In this document: one piece after another, positions 24,064 through 33,862 of the stretch | How positions within the stretch are numbered: the first letter of the stretch is position 1 | Layout: every line of letters starts with the position of its first letter | Source: Micromonospora thermarum | GTDB lineage: Bacteria > Actinomycetota > Actinomycetes > Mycobacteriales > Micromonosporaceae | DNA: 64,000 nt | NCBI RefSeq assembly: GCF_012034245.1 | Contig: NZ_JAATEO010000026.1 | Coordinates: forward strand, 1 to 64,000 | Direction: 5' to 3' | Position numbers and translations under genes: made by a program | Notes under the pieces: generated by a model | What the model was told of the DNA's origin: nothing | Seen by the model: only the letters and a program-made list of their open reading frames with translations | The model's database searches: none

Positions 24064-25062
24064 ATGAACCTGGAGCTCCGCCACCTCCGGGTGGTCTGCG
24101 CGATCGCCGAGACGGGCAGCGTGACCAAGGCGGCCTCGACGCTCGGCCTGGCACAGCCGGCGCTCACCGCCCAGCTCCAGCGCATCGAGCGCACCCTGGG
24201 TGGGCCGCTGTTCGAGCGCGACCGGCGCGGCGCCCGCCCCACCGCGCTGGGCGAGCTGGTGCTCGCCCGGGCCCGGGTGCTGCTGCCGGCGATGAAGGGC
24301 CTGCAGGACGAGGCGGCCCGGCTGGCCGGCGCCGGGGACGCGCCGCGCCGGTACCGGTTCGGCGGGGTCAACAGCCCCATCCTCGGCCGGCTGGTGCACC
24401 GGCTCGCCGCCGAGCAGCCGCACGCGCAGATCACCACGTACGCCTCGTGGTCGGTGGACGAGCTGGCCCAGCTCGTCGCCGGCGGGCGGCTGGACTTCGC
24501 GCTCACCGGGGTCTGCGGGGACTCCTCCCCGTCGGGCGAGTTCGGGCTGTGCTGGCGGGAGGTGTCGATCGACCCGGTGCACGTGCTGCTGCCGGAGACC
24601 CATCCCCTGGCCGACCGGGACGAGATCCGCCTGGAGGACCTGCGCCACGAGCAGTGGGTGGCCGCGCCGGGCGACGGCTGCTTCGGGGACTGTTTCGCCG
24701 CCGCCTGCGCCCGCGCCGGGTTCACCCCCCGGAAGGTGTACGAGGCGGACGTGCGCGGCTGCCTGGACCTGGTGGACGCGGGCGAGGCGATCGCCCTGTG
24801 CCAGGCCACCTTCCGTCCGGTCGCCGGCCTGGTGACCCGGCGGCTGGCGGGGATCCCGCTGCGGTGGCGGCTGATGCTCGGCTGGCACCCGGACGCCCCG
24901 GCCGCCCGCGTCGCCGACCTGGTGCTGGAGACGGCGCTGGCCGCGTACACCGACTCGCTGGCGGCGCACCCGGCCTACCTGGCCTGGCTGCTGCGCAACC
25001 CCGGGTTCGGGGCCCGGGGTCCGGCGGCCGCCGGACCGGTCGCCGGGGTGCGAACGGCGTGA
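24064..25062 (+). CDS. LysR-family transcriptional regulator
   Basis: This 332-residue protein has the LysR helix-turn-helix at residues about 3-60 (LELRHLRVVCAIAETGSVTK; LGLAQPALTAQLQRIERTLG) and a periplasmic-binding-like effector domain from about residue 90 (VNSPILGRLVHRLAAEQPHA). Family regulators usually act on a neighbouring gene and themselves. The divergent side here is the convergently placed hemerythrin gene, so autoregulation is the only visible option. ATG 24064 lies 6 nt after TACCGT, suggesting leaderless translation. The effector is unknown. Confidence 0.92.
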   Translation: MNLELRHLRVVCAIAETGSVTKAASTLGLAQPALTAQLQRIERTLGGPLFERDRRGARPTALGELVLARARVLLPAMKGLQDEAARLAGAGDAPRRYRFGGVNSPILGRLVHRLAAEQPHAQITTYASWSVDELAQLVAGGRLDFALTGVCGDSSPSGEFGLCWREVSIDPVHVLLPETHPLADRDEIRLEDLRHEQWVAAPGDGCFGDCFAAACARAGFTPRKVYEADVRGCLDLVDAGEAIALCQATFRPVAGLVTRRLAGIPLRWRLMLGWHPDAPAARVADLVLETALAAYTDSLAAHPAYLAWLLRNPGFGARGPAAAGPVAGVRTA

Positions 25063-25081
25063 CGCCGGGTATCAGGCGGGC

Positions 25082-25327
25082 ATGACCGATCTGTACACCG
25101 CCGCCGACGACCGCGAGATCCTGCGCCAGGCGGCCGCCGCGCACACCGCCGCTGCCCAGGACGTGGAGGCCTTCCTGCGGCGCCTGCCCGAGGTGCCCGA
25201 CCCGGCCGCCGTCACCGAGTACGCCAATCTGCTCACCCGGGAGGAGCGCACCCGGGCCGACCGGGAGGCCGCCGCCGACGCGGTGGGCCTGACGATCGCC
25301 AGCCTGGAGTCCGACCAGGGTCGCTGA
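25082..25327 (+). CDS. Small conserved hypothetical protein
   Basis: This is an 81-residue acidic helical protein (ILRQAAAAHTAAAQDVEAFL; YANLLTREERTRADREAA). It begins 19 bp after the LysR stop. TATCAG lies 6 nt before ATG 25082, and the same bases form a GGGTAT that could be a SigF-type -10, although the -35 match is poor. A perfect 18-bp inverted repeat follows its stop. No function can be assigned. Confidence 0.65.
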   Translation: MTDLYTAADDREILRQAAAAHTAAAQDVEAFLRRLPEVPDPAAVTEYANLLTREERTRADREAAADAVGLTIASLESDQGR

Positions 25328-25342
25328 CCCGGGGCACGCGAT

Positions 25343-25383
25343 CATGAAGTTGTCGTCACGACACGCGTGACGACAACTTCATG
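25343..25383. terminator. Perfect 18-bp inverted repeat, family B (bidirectional terminator)
   Basis: CATGAAGTTGTCGTCACG (25343-25360) pairs with 25366-25383 round a 5-nt loop. It lies between convergent genes. The arm resembles that of the repeat at 57442-57515 (GATCATG then TTGT). Confidence 0.8.
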
Positions 25384-25401
25384 ACGGGTTCCGCGGTCCG
25401 C

Positions 25402-25752
25402 TCAGCGTTCCACGAGGACGTCGTGACCCAGGTCCAGGAGGGAGTGCCGCCACTCGTCGTCGGCGTTGCCCCGGGCTGGTTTGGCGTCCATCAGGTCCTG
25501 GATCAGGTCGAGCGTGTCGCGCATCGTCTGGATGTCGTCCGGGGTGAGGTCCGTCTTGCGCTTGCCCAGGATGCGCAGGATGTGCCGACCGGGCTCGGGC
25601 AGGTCGAGATCGGGGTCCGGACCGAACGCCTCCTCGCCGGAGCCCCGGGTGAGCAGCCACTGCCGCAGCTTCTCGGACGGCATGTTCACCTGCTCGTGGA
25701 AGGCCTCCCAGAGTTCCTCCACCTCGGGTTCGACCCGCTGGTCGCGTACCAT
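25402..25752 (-). CDS. DUF3140 family protein
   Basis: This is a 116-residue cytosolic protein of DUF3140 type: VEPEVEELWEAFHEQVNMPS, then LRQWLLTRGSGEEAF, ILRILGKRKTDLTPDDIQTM and WRHSLLDLGHDVLVER. Function unknown. Its ATG shares one base with the stop of the 55-residue gene (TGATG at 25750-25754), so the two are coupled. They lie downstream of the ClpC-type ATPase and probably share its SigF/SigB-type promoter. Confidence 0.85.
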   Translation of the reverse strand: MVRDQRVEPEVEELWEAFHEQVNMPSEKLRQWLLTRGSGEEAFGPDPDLDLPEPGRHILRILGKRKTDLTPDDIQTMRDTLDLIQDLMDAKPARGNADDEWRHSLLDLGHDVLVER

Positions 25753-25919
25753 CAGCCCTCCTCTCGCCAGCGGCGGTCGGCCGCCGCCGGGTCCGGCTCG
25801 TCGGCCTGCTGGCCCAGGCCCTCCGGCGGCACCTGCACCCGGGCGGGGTTCGCCGTGGGTGGCGCCACGATCGGTTCGGTCGGTTCGGTGTCTTCCCGGC
25901 TCTCCTCCGGTTCGGTCAT
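25752..25919 (-). CDS. Small acidic hypothetical protein
   Basis: This is a 55-residue disordered, Glu/Pro-rich peptide (MTEPEESREDTEPTEP, ending ADRRWREEG). ATG 25919 is chosen because GGAGG lies 6 nt upstream; an ATG at 25937 would overlap the ATPase stop as ATGA and add six residues. It sits between the ClpC-type ATPase and the DUF3140 gene with overlapping ends, so it is probably translated even though its sequence suggests no fold. Confidence 0.6.
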   Translation of the reverse strand: MTEPEESREDTEPTEPIVAPPTANPARVQVPPEGLGQQADEPDPAAADRRWREEG

Positions 25920-25933
25920 CGCCCGCCTCCGGC

Positions 25934-28486
<2,553 letters not shown>

Positions 28487-28527
28487 CTCTGTCCTCCGCT
28501 GCTCGGGCGCGGCACGGTCGCCAGGGG

Positions 28528-28553
28528 CTACCCGGCGGTCGCCCGGACAAACG
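28528..28553 (-). promoter_or_regulatory. SigF/SigB-type promoter of the ClpC-type operon
   Basis: On the minus strand CGTTT-N15-GGGTAG, with its -10 ending 41 nt before ATG 28486. Confidence 0.7.
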
Positions 28554-28614
28554 CCGCCGGGTGCCACGCCGGGGGTGCACGGGTCGCGGGTGCCGCGGGT
28601 GGCAGGCTGGCGGC

Positions 28615-29019
28615 ATGGACGCGACACCGTTGCTGATCGTGGACGCCGCCAACGTGGTCGGGTCCCGGCCGAACGGGTGGTGGCGGGACCGGGCCGGGGC
28701 CACCACCCGGCTGCGGGACAGCCTCGTTGCGCTGGCCGCCTCCGGTGTCCCGCCGGAGCTGCCGCCGCCGGTGGAGGTGGTGCTGGTGGTGGAGGGGGCC
28801 GCCCGGGAGGTGACGCCGGTGCCGGGGGTACGGGTGGTGGCCGCCGACCGCTCCGGCGACGACGCCGTGGTCGACCTGGTGGCGGCGGCCCCGCGGCGCC
28901 GCCGGGTGGTCGTCACCGCCGACCGTGAGCTGCGGGAACGCGTGCGGGAGCGGGGCGCTGAGGTGTACGGCCCACGGTGGTTGACCGACCGGGACACCCA
29001 TCCTCGGGAGTCCCATTAA
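28615..29019 (+). CDS. NYN/PIN-like RNase-fold protein
   Basis: This 134-residue protein has the NYN (YacP-like) nuclease layout: LLIVDAANVVGSRPNGWWRD at the N-terminus with the first acidic residue, VVLVVEGAA in the centre, and AADRSGDDAVVDLV with VVVTADRELRERV carrying further acids. Members cleave RNA. CAGGCT lies 6 nt before ATG 28615, fitting a leaderless start. Divergent from the ClpC-type gene; the 128 bp between hold both promoters. Confidence 0.82.
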   Translation: MDATPLLIVDAANVVGSRPNGWWRDRAGATTRLRDSLVALAASGVPPELPPPVEVVLVVEGAAREVTPVPGVRVVAADRSGDDAVVDLVAAAPRRRRVVVTADRELRERVRERGAEVYGPRWLTDRDTHPRESH

Positions 29020-29101
29020 TCGGACTCCCGGCGCGTCCGGGTGGCAACCGGTCAGTAGGGAAGGAACACTGACAGGGCGGATGTTCTCTCCCCGGGGCCG
29101 A

Positions 29102-29107
29102 TAGGCT
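29102..29107 (+). promoter_or_regulatory. Likely -10 element of the FtsK-type operon
   Basis: TAGGCT, the same hexamer used at mshC and 7247, lies 37 nt before GTG 29145, leaving a short leader with AGGAGG. No clear -35 partner was found. Confidence 0.4.
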
Positions 29108-29144
29108 CTAATGGAGACCTCCCCCGCCCCCAGGAGGTTCCGCC

Positions 29145-29405
29145 GTGGCGAGCGTCGCCGAGCTCAAGGCAGCCATCGATGTCGCGCTCCAACAGATCGG
29201 CGACGGCCAGAGTGCCGTGCAGGCGGCCGGTGAGAAGCTGGCCGAGGCGCAGCAGACCCTGGCCGGCGCGCTGGAGGGCAGCGGGCACGAGACGGTCGAG
29301 GCCGCGCAGGCCTCGCTGACGCAGGCCGGCCAGGAGTTGGAGGAGTGCCTCGCCGCGACGCTCGTCGCGGTCGAGCAGGCGCAGCTGTACGTCGCGACCC
29401 TCTGA
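29145..29405 (+). CDS. Small helical protein, first gene of the FtsK-type operon
   Basis: This 86-residue all-helical protein (ASVAELKAAIDVALQQIGDG; AGEKLAEAQQTLAGALEG; AQASLTQAGQELEECLAATL) resembles WXG100-size helical hairpins in length and pattern but lacks a W-x-G turn. The GTG start is supported by AGGAGG 8 nt upstream. It opens a four-gene operon with only 8 bp to the next gene. It could be the exported or scaffold partner of the operon's FtsK-type ATPase; that is inference. Confidence 0.75.
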   Translation: MASVAELKAAIDVALQQIGDGQSAVQAAGEKLAEAQQTLAGALEGSGHETVEAAQASLTQAGQELEECLAATLVAVEQAQLYVATL

Positions 29406-29413
29406 GCGCCGCC

Positions 29414-30538
29414 GTGTCCATCGTCGAGGATCTCGGCGCCCAGGTGCGCGCCGCCGTCGATGACCTGCCGCTGGGTCAGCTCGCCCAGGCCCTCGAACGG
29501 TTCGGGCTGGCCGCCGAGCGGCTGCGCTGGGTACGCCAGGAGTCGGCCGACCCGATGGGTGTCCCGGAGCTGTCCAGCGCCATCGAACACGCCGAGACCG
29601 CCGGGTACGCGCTGCGCGTCGCCCAGGAGCAGTTGTCGGCGTACCTGGCGGCGATCGGGCTGGCCCCCGACGGCGCGCCCGCCGCACGGCCGGCCCCGGA
29701 GCAACGGCGGCCGAGGCACGACGCGCCCGGCGCGGCGCCGCCGGTGGCGGTCACCCCCGAACCGCCGGCCGACGCGCCCGCGCCGCGCTGGTGGGCGGCG
29801 CGGGTCGCGGAACTGACCGGCGGTGGCACCGCGCCGGCGGACCGTCCGGACGGGACCGTCGCCGACCCGGGTGAGCTGCTGCGTCGCGTCGTACGCGAGG
29901 TGCGCTCGGGCGACCGGGACCGGCTCCGGGCCGAGCTGGGCCGCGCGCATGCCGACGTGGGACTGGGCCTGGCGGCGGTCGCGCCCCCGCTGCTGCGGGA
30001 GCTGGCCGGCGAGCTGGTCGGGCACCCGCCGCGCGCCGAGGACCTGCCCCGGCTGCGACGTGAGCTGGACGGCCGGGTCCGCGACCTGCTGCCGGGGCTG
30101 CCGGCGCCGGTGCTCGACACCCTGCTGACCCGGATCTGCCGGATGCCCCCACCGCGTCGCGGTGACGGCGAGCAGCCGCACGCGGCCGACCCGGCGGTCA
30201 CCGCCGGGGTGCTCGCCGGTGTCCTGCTGGACCGGTTGGGCCGCGAGCTGCCGACCGCCGACGAGCGGGAGCGCCCGGCCGAGGACGCGCGGGCCGACGG
30301 GGCGGAGGCGGACGACCGGCGGCGGGCCGCCGGTGAGCGCGCGCGGGCGGCGGACGCCGAGTGGGAGCGCCGCGCCGCGGCGGCCCGGGAGCAGGCGGCG
30401 GCCGCCCGGGCGCGGGTCGCCGCCGCGCAGCAGCGGGCGGCCGACGTACGGCGGACCGCGCCGCCGACGGCGGGTCGTCCCGGCCCGGCGGGCACCCCCG
30501 CGTGGCGGACACCGATCCGGCGGGACGTCGATGGCTGA
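29414..30538 (+). CDS. Coiled-coil hypothetical protein of the FtsK-type operon
   Basis: This is a 374-residue protein. The N-terminal 90 residues form helices (LGQLAQALERFGLAAERLRW; AIEHAETAGYALRVAQEQL), followed by a Pro/Ala linker, a central helical domain (residues about 150-260, RRVVREVRSGDRDRLRAELG) and a long Ala/Arg coiled coil (about 300-355). No membrane segment or known domain was found. The gene ends 8 nt inside the FtsK-type gene (ATGGCTGA), so the two are translated together. Probably a structural adaptor; function not assigned. Confidence 0.75.
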   Translation: MSIVEDLGAQVRAAVDDLPLGQLAQALERFGLAAERLRWVRQESADPMGVPELSSAIEHAETAGYALRVAQEQLSAYLAAIGLAPDGAPAARPAPEQRRPRHDAPGAAPPVAVTPEPPADAPAPRWWAARVAELTGGGTAPADRPDGTVADPGELLRRVVREVRSGDRDRLRAELGRAHADVGLGLAAVAPPLLRELAGELVGHPPRAEDLPRLRRELDGRVRDLLPGLPAPVLDTLLTRICRMPPPRRGDGEQPHAADPAVTAGVLAGVLLDRLGRELPTADERERPAEDARADGAEADDRRRAAGERARAADAEWERRAAAAREQAAAARARVAAAQQRAADVRRTAPPTAGRPGPAGTPAWRTPIRRDVDG

Positions 30539-33206
30539 CCGGCGGGCGCAGCTCGCCGCCCGGGTCCGGCGGACGCTCGGCGAGGCCCTCGGCGCCACCC
30601 GGACCCGGGTCGCCGCGGCGCAGGCGGAGCTCGCCGCCGAGCGGGACCGGCTGGCCCGGGTCCGGCGGGCCGCGGCGGCCGTGCCGGAGCGGGTGGGCGC
30701 GGAGCGGGACCGCCGCCTCGCCGAGGTCGACGGCCGGCACGCCGCCCGGATCGCCGAGCTGACCCGCCGGGCGGCCGACGCGGCGCGGCGGGAGGCGCCC
30801 GGTGCCGCGTCCGCCGAGTGGGCGCGGTGGCGGCCCACCCCCGCGGGCCGGGCGGAGCCGCCGGGGGCGCTGCGCGTCGGGACGCTCGCCGTGCCCGGCG
30901 CGGACAGCGTGCCCGCGCTGGTGCCACTGCTCGACGCGGGTCACGTCGAGCTGACCGGGGACGACCGGGCGGCGAGCGAGGCGGTGGTGTCGGCGCTGCT
31001 GCTGCGCGCGGTCGGCCGCGCCGACCCGGGCGCGGTGAGGCTGACCGCGTACGACCCGGAGCACCTGGGCGGCGGCCTGGCCGGCTTCGCACCGCTCGGC
31101 ACGGCGGGGCTGCTGACGTCCGTCGGCCCGGGCGGGCTGGGCCGGCTGCTCGACGACCTGGTGGAGCACATCCGCCGGATCAACTCCACGGTGCTCGCCG
31201 GTGAGCACGCCTCGCTGCGCGAGCTGGCCGCCGCCACCGGTCGCCGGCCGGAGCCGTGGCGGGTGGCGGTGCTGCTCGGCGGGGAGGAGCCGTCCCGGCA
31301 CGAGCGTGGCCAGCTCGACCGGGTGGTCCGCACCGGCGCGGCGTGCGGCGTCCACCTGGTGGTGCGTGGTCTGGGGCTGCCGGGCGACCCCACGGTGACC
31401 CGGATCCGCGTGGAGCCGGGCCGTGCCCGCCTGGCCGGCGCACCGCCGGTCGACCTCGACCCGCCGCCCCCGGCGAGCCTGGTCACCGAGACCTGCCGCG
31501 AGGTGGCCGCCCGGGTCAACGCCGGTCCGGCGCCGACACCGTTCACCGACCTGCTCCCGCCGCCGGACCGGATGTGGCGGGAGGACTCGGCGACCGGCCT
31601 GACCGCGCCGATCGGCGAGGGCCCGCACGGCCGGCCGGTGCTGCTCTCCCTCGGTGACTACCCGCCGCACGCCCTGATCGGCGGCCCGTCCGGCACCGGC
31701 AAGACCAACCTGATCTTCGCCTGGATCGGCGCGCTCGCCGCCCGCTACTCCCCCGCCGAGCTGGAGTTCTACCTCCTCGACTTCAAGGAGGGCGTGTCCT
31801 TCGCCCGGTTCGCGCAGGGCCGGCGCGACCCGAGCTGGCTGCCGCACATGCGGCTGGTCGGCATCAACGTCAACACCGACCGGGAGTTCGGCCTCGCGCT
31901 GCTGCGCTTCCTCGCCGAGGAGCTGCGCCGACGCGCCGACGCGGCGAAGAAGCACGAGGTCACCAAGCTCGCCGAGCTGCGCGCGGTCGACCCGACCGGG
32001 CACTGGCCGCGGATCGTCGCGGTGGTCGACGAGTTCCAGATGCTGCTGGCCGGCCGGGACGCGGTCGCCCGCGAGGCCGCCGACCTGCTGGAGGACCTGG
32101 CCCGCCGGGGTCGCTCCCAGGGCATCCACCTGGTGCTCGCCTCGCAGGACGTCCGCGGCATCGAGGCGCTGTGGGGGCGGCCCGCCCTGGTCGCCCAGTT
32201 CACCCTGCGCATCGCCCTGCCGAAGGCGCTGCGGATCCTCGCCGAGCGCAACGACGCGGCCCAGTCGCTGCCCCGCCACCACGCCGTCGTCAACGCCGAG
32301 TCGGGCCTGGTCGAGGGCAACGAGATCGCCCGCATCCCGTCGGCGAGCGACTGGGAGACGTGGAGCGAGCTGCAGCACCGGCTGTGGCGGATGCGCCCGC
32401 CGGACGCCGCGCCGGCGCGGCTGTTCGACGGCGACGCGATCCCCCGGCTGGCCGACGCGCCGGACTTCCGGGCGCTGTCCGCCCCGGAGACCGGAACGCT
32501 GCGGGCGCCGGTGGCGCTGCTCGGCGAGATCATCGACGTACAGGCCCGCTCCGCGGCGCTGCGGCTGCCCCGCGCGCCCGGCCGCAACCTCGCCGTGCTG
32601 GGCACCCGGGTCGACGAGGCGTGCGCGGTGCTGGACGCCGCCGCCCGGTCCCTCGCCCGCCAGCACCGCCCCGGGACCGCGCGGTTCTCCATCGCCTGCC
32701 TGGACCCGGACGCCGACCCCGCCGCCCGGGCCCTCTACGAGGACCTGGCCGACGACGCCGCCTGGTACGACGAGGAGAGCGTGACCGAACTGATGGCCGA
32801 GACCGCCGCCGGACTGGGCTCCCCGGGTGCCGCCGGGGCCCCGCACTACCTGCTGCTGTACGCGGTCGACGCCGCGGCCGGCGCCCTCGCCACCCGGATC
32901 GGTGGGCGGACCGGGCTGGAGCAGCTGCGCCGCATCCTGCACGACGGGCCGGAACGGCGTACCCACGTGCTGGCCTGGTGGCGGGGCGTGGCGCGGATGC
33001 GCGCCGACCTCGGTGGGCCGGCCGCGCGCACCGACCAGATCGGAGCCTGGGTGGCGCTGGACGCGCACGGCGGCGAGCTGGGCTCGTCGCTGTACCCGGG
33101 CACCGGCGGCCCGGACTGGTATCCCCGCCCGTGGCGGGGGCTCTTCTTCGACCGGGCGGTGCACCGTACCGGTCAGACGATCATCCCGTACGGGCCGGAG
33201 CGGTGA
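30531..33206 (+). CDS. Soluble FtsK/SpoIIIE-type ATPase
   Basis: This is an 891-residue protein. Residues 1-85 form a coiled coil (AAAQAELAAERDRLARVRRA). Residues about 100-330 are an alpha/beta region resembling a degenerate ATPase module. The FtsK-type motor follows, with Walker A GGPSGTGKTN (K391), the FtsK-conserved LLDFKEGVSF, and Walker B VAVVDEFQ (D500, E501). ASQDVRGIEALWGRP is the sensor region. The C-terminal 300 residues are a further alpha/beta domain without an intact P-loop. No transmembrane segments or gamma domain occur, so it is not FtsK itself; it resembles motors of type VII or DNA-pumping systems. Overlaps both neighbours. Confidence 0.88.
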   Translation: MADRRAQLAARVRRTLGEALGATRTRVAAAQAELAAERDRLARVRRAAAAVPERVGAERDRRLAEVDGRHAARIAELTRRAADAARREAPGAASAEWARWRPTPAGRAEPPGALRVGTLAVPGADSVPALVPLLDAGHVELTGDDRAASEAVVSALLLRAVGRADPGAVRLTAYDPEHLGGGLAGFAPLGTAGLLTSVGPGGLGRLLDDLVEHIRRINSTVLAGEHASLRELAAATGRRPEPWRVAVLLGGEEPSRHERGQLDRVVRTGAACGVHLVVRGLGLPGDPTVTRIRVEPGRARLAGAPPVDLDPPPPASLVTETCREVAARVNAGPAPTPFTDLLPPPDRMWREDSATGLTAPIGEGPHGRPVLLSLGDYPPHALIGGPSGTGKTNLIFAWIGALAARYSPAELEFYLLDFKEGVSFARFAQGRRDPSWLPHMRLVGINVNTDREFGLALLRFLAEELRRRADAAKKHEVTKLAELRAVDPTGHWPRIVAVVDEFQMLLAGRDAVAREAADLLEDLARRGRSQGIHLVLASQDVRGIEALWGRPALVAQFTLRIALPKALRILAERNDAAQSLPRHHAVVNAESGLVEGNEIARIPSASDWETWSELQHRLWRMRPPDAAPARLFDGDAIPRLADAPDFRALSAPETGTLRAPVALLGEIIDVQARSAALRLPRAPGRNLAVLGTRVDEACAVLDAAARSLARQHRPGTARFSIACLDPDADPAARALYEDLADDAAWYDEESVTELMAETAAGLGSPGAAGAPHYLLLYAVDAAAGALATRIGGRTGLEQLRRILHDGPERRTHVLAWWRGVARMRADLGGPAARTDQIGAWVALDAHGGELGSSLYPGTGGPDWYPRPWRGLFFDRAVHRTGQTIIPYGPER

Positions 33207-33862
33207 ACGAACCGGTGACGAGCGAGTCGTACGCGGCGCTGGTACGACGGCTCGCCGAGCTGACCGAGCGCGTGTCGGCGCAGCGCGCGGAGGCGCACAC
33301 CTGGTACGACCAGCAGTGTGCCGCCGCGCGGCGGGCGGTGGCCGACGCCGAGGACCAGGTACACCGGGCCGAGCGGGACCTGGCGGCGGCCCGCGAGCTG
33401 CAGGAGCGGGTCGACGCCGAGGCCACGGTGCTGTGGCAGGAGCTGCGCGGACTGATGGGAACGCGGCGGGTGGGCGGACCGCCGGGCCCGGTCGCGGGCG
33501 CCGCCGGTGACCCGTCGGTGCTGCTGGCCGCGGTCCGGGACCTGCTGGCCCGCACCGGGCAACCCGGCGAGCTACCGGGCTCGGTGAACCCGCTGCTCGC
33601 CCTCTGCGGGGTGGCCGGCGCGCTGGTGGCGTACGCCCTGGGCACCGCGGCCCGGGCGGCGGGCGACCGGTACGGCGGCGACCTGGCGGTCGGGCTGCCG
33701 GTGCTGGCGCTGGTGGTGACCCTGCTCGGACCGCTGGCCGGGCTGGTGCCGGCGAAGGTGCTCGCCGACCGCCGGCACGCGCTGCTGGGCCCCCGCCCGG
33801 CCGCGATCGTCCTGATCGCCGGCCTGGTGGCGACGGTCCTGCTGCTGACCCTGGCTCCCTAG
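33203..33862 (+). CDS. Membrane protein with N-terminal coiled coil
   Basis: This 219-residue protein has residues 1-90 as a cytosolic coiled coil (LVRRLAELTERVSAQRAEAH; VHRAERDLAAARELQERV), then three hydrophobic spans between residues 130 and 217 (LLALCGVAGALVAYALGTAA; LAVGLPVLALVVTLLGPLAG; AAIVLIAGLVATVLLLTLAP). GTG 33203 overlaps the ATPase stop (GTGA). It is the only membrane component of the operon and a candidate anchor for the ATPase. Its stop codon overlaps that of the convergent cupin gene (CTAG, 33859-33862). Confidence 0.8.
   Translation: MNEPVTSESYAALVRRLAELTERVSAQRAEAHTWYDQQCAAARRAVADAEDQVHRAERDLAAARELQERVDAEATVLWQELRGLMGTRRVGGPPGPVAGAAGDPSVLLAAVRDLLARTGQPGELPGSVNPLLALCGVAGALVAYALGTAARAAGDRYGGDLAVGLPVLALVVTLLGPLAGLVPAKVLADRRHALLGPRPAAIVLIAGLVATVLLLTLAP

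Noticed and set aside
25045..25072. A SigF-type promoter for the 81-residue gene (GGGTAT at 25067)
   Set aside because: The -10 is perfect, but the -35 position reads GGTGC, with two mismatches. The leaderless reading TATCAG-6-ATG explains the site equally well.
29145..33862. A prophage, integrative element or conjugation module, suggested by the FtsK-type ATPase
   Set aside because: No integrase, relaxase, replication gene, att repeats or tRNA target was seen, and base composition is uniform with the flanks.
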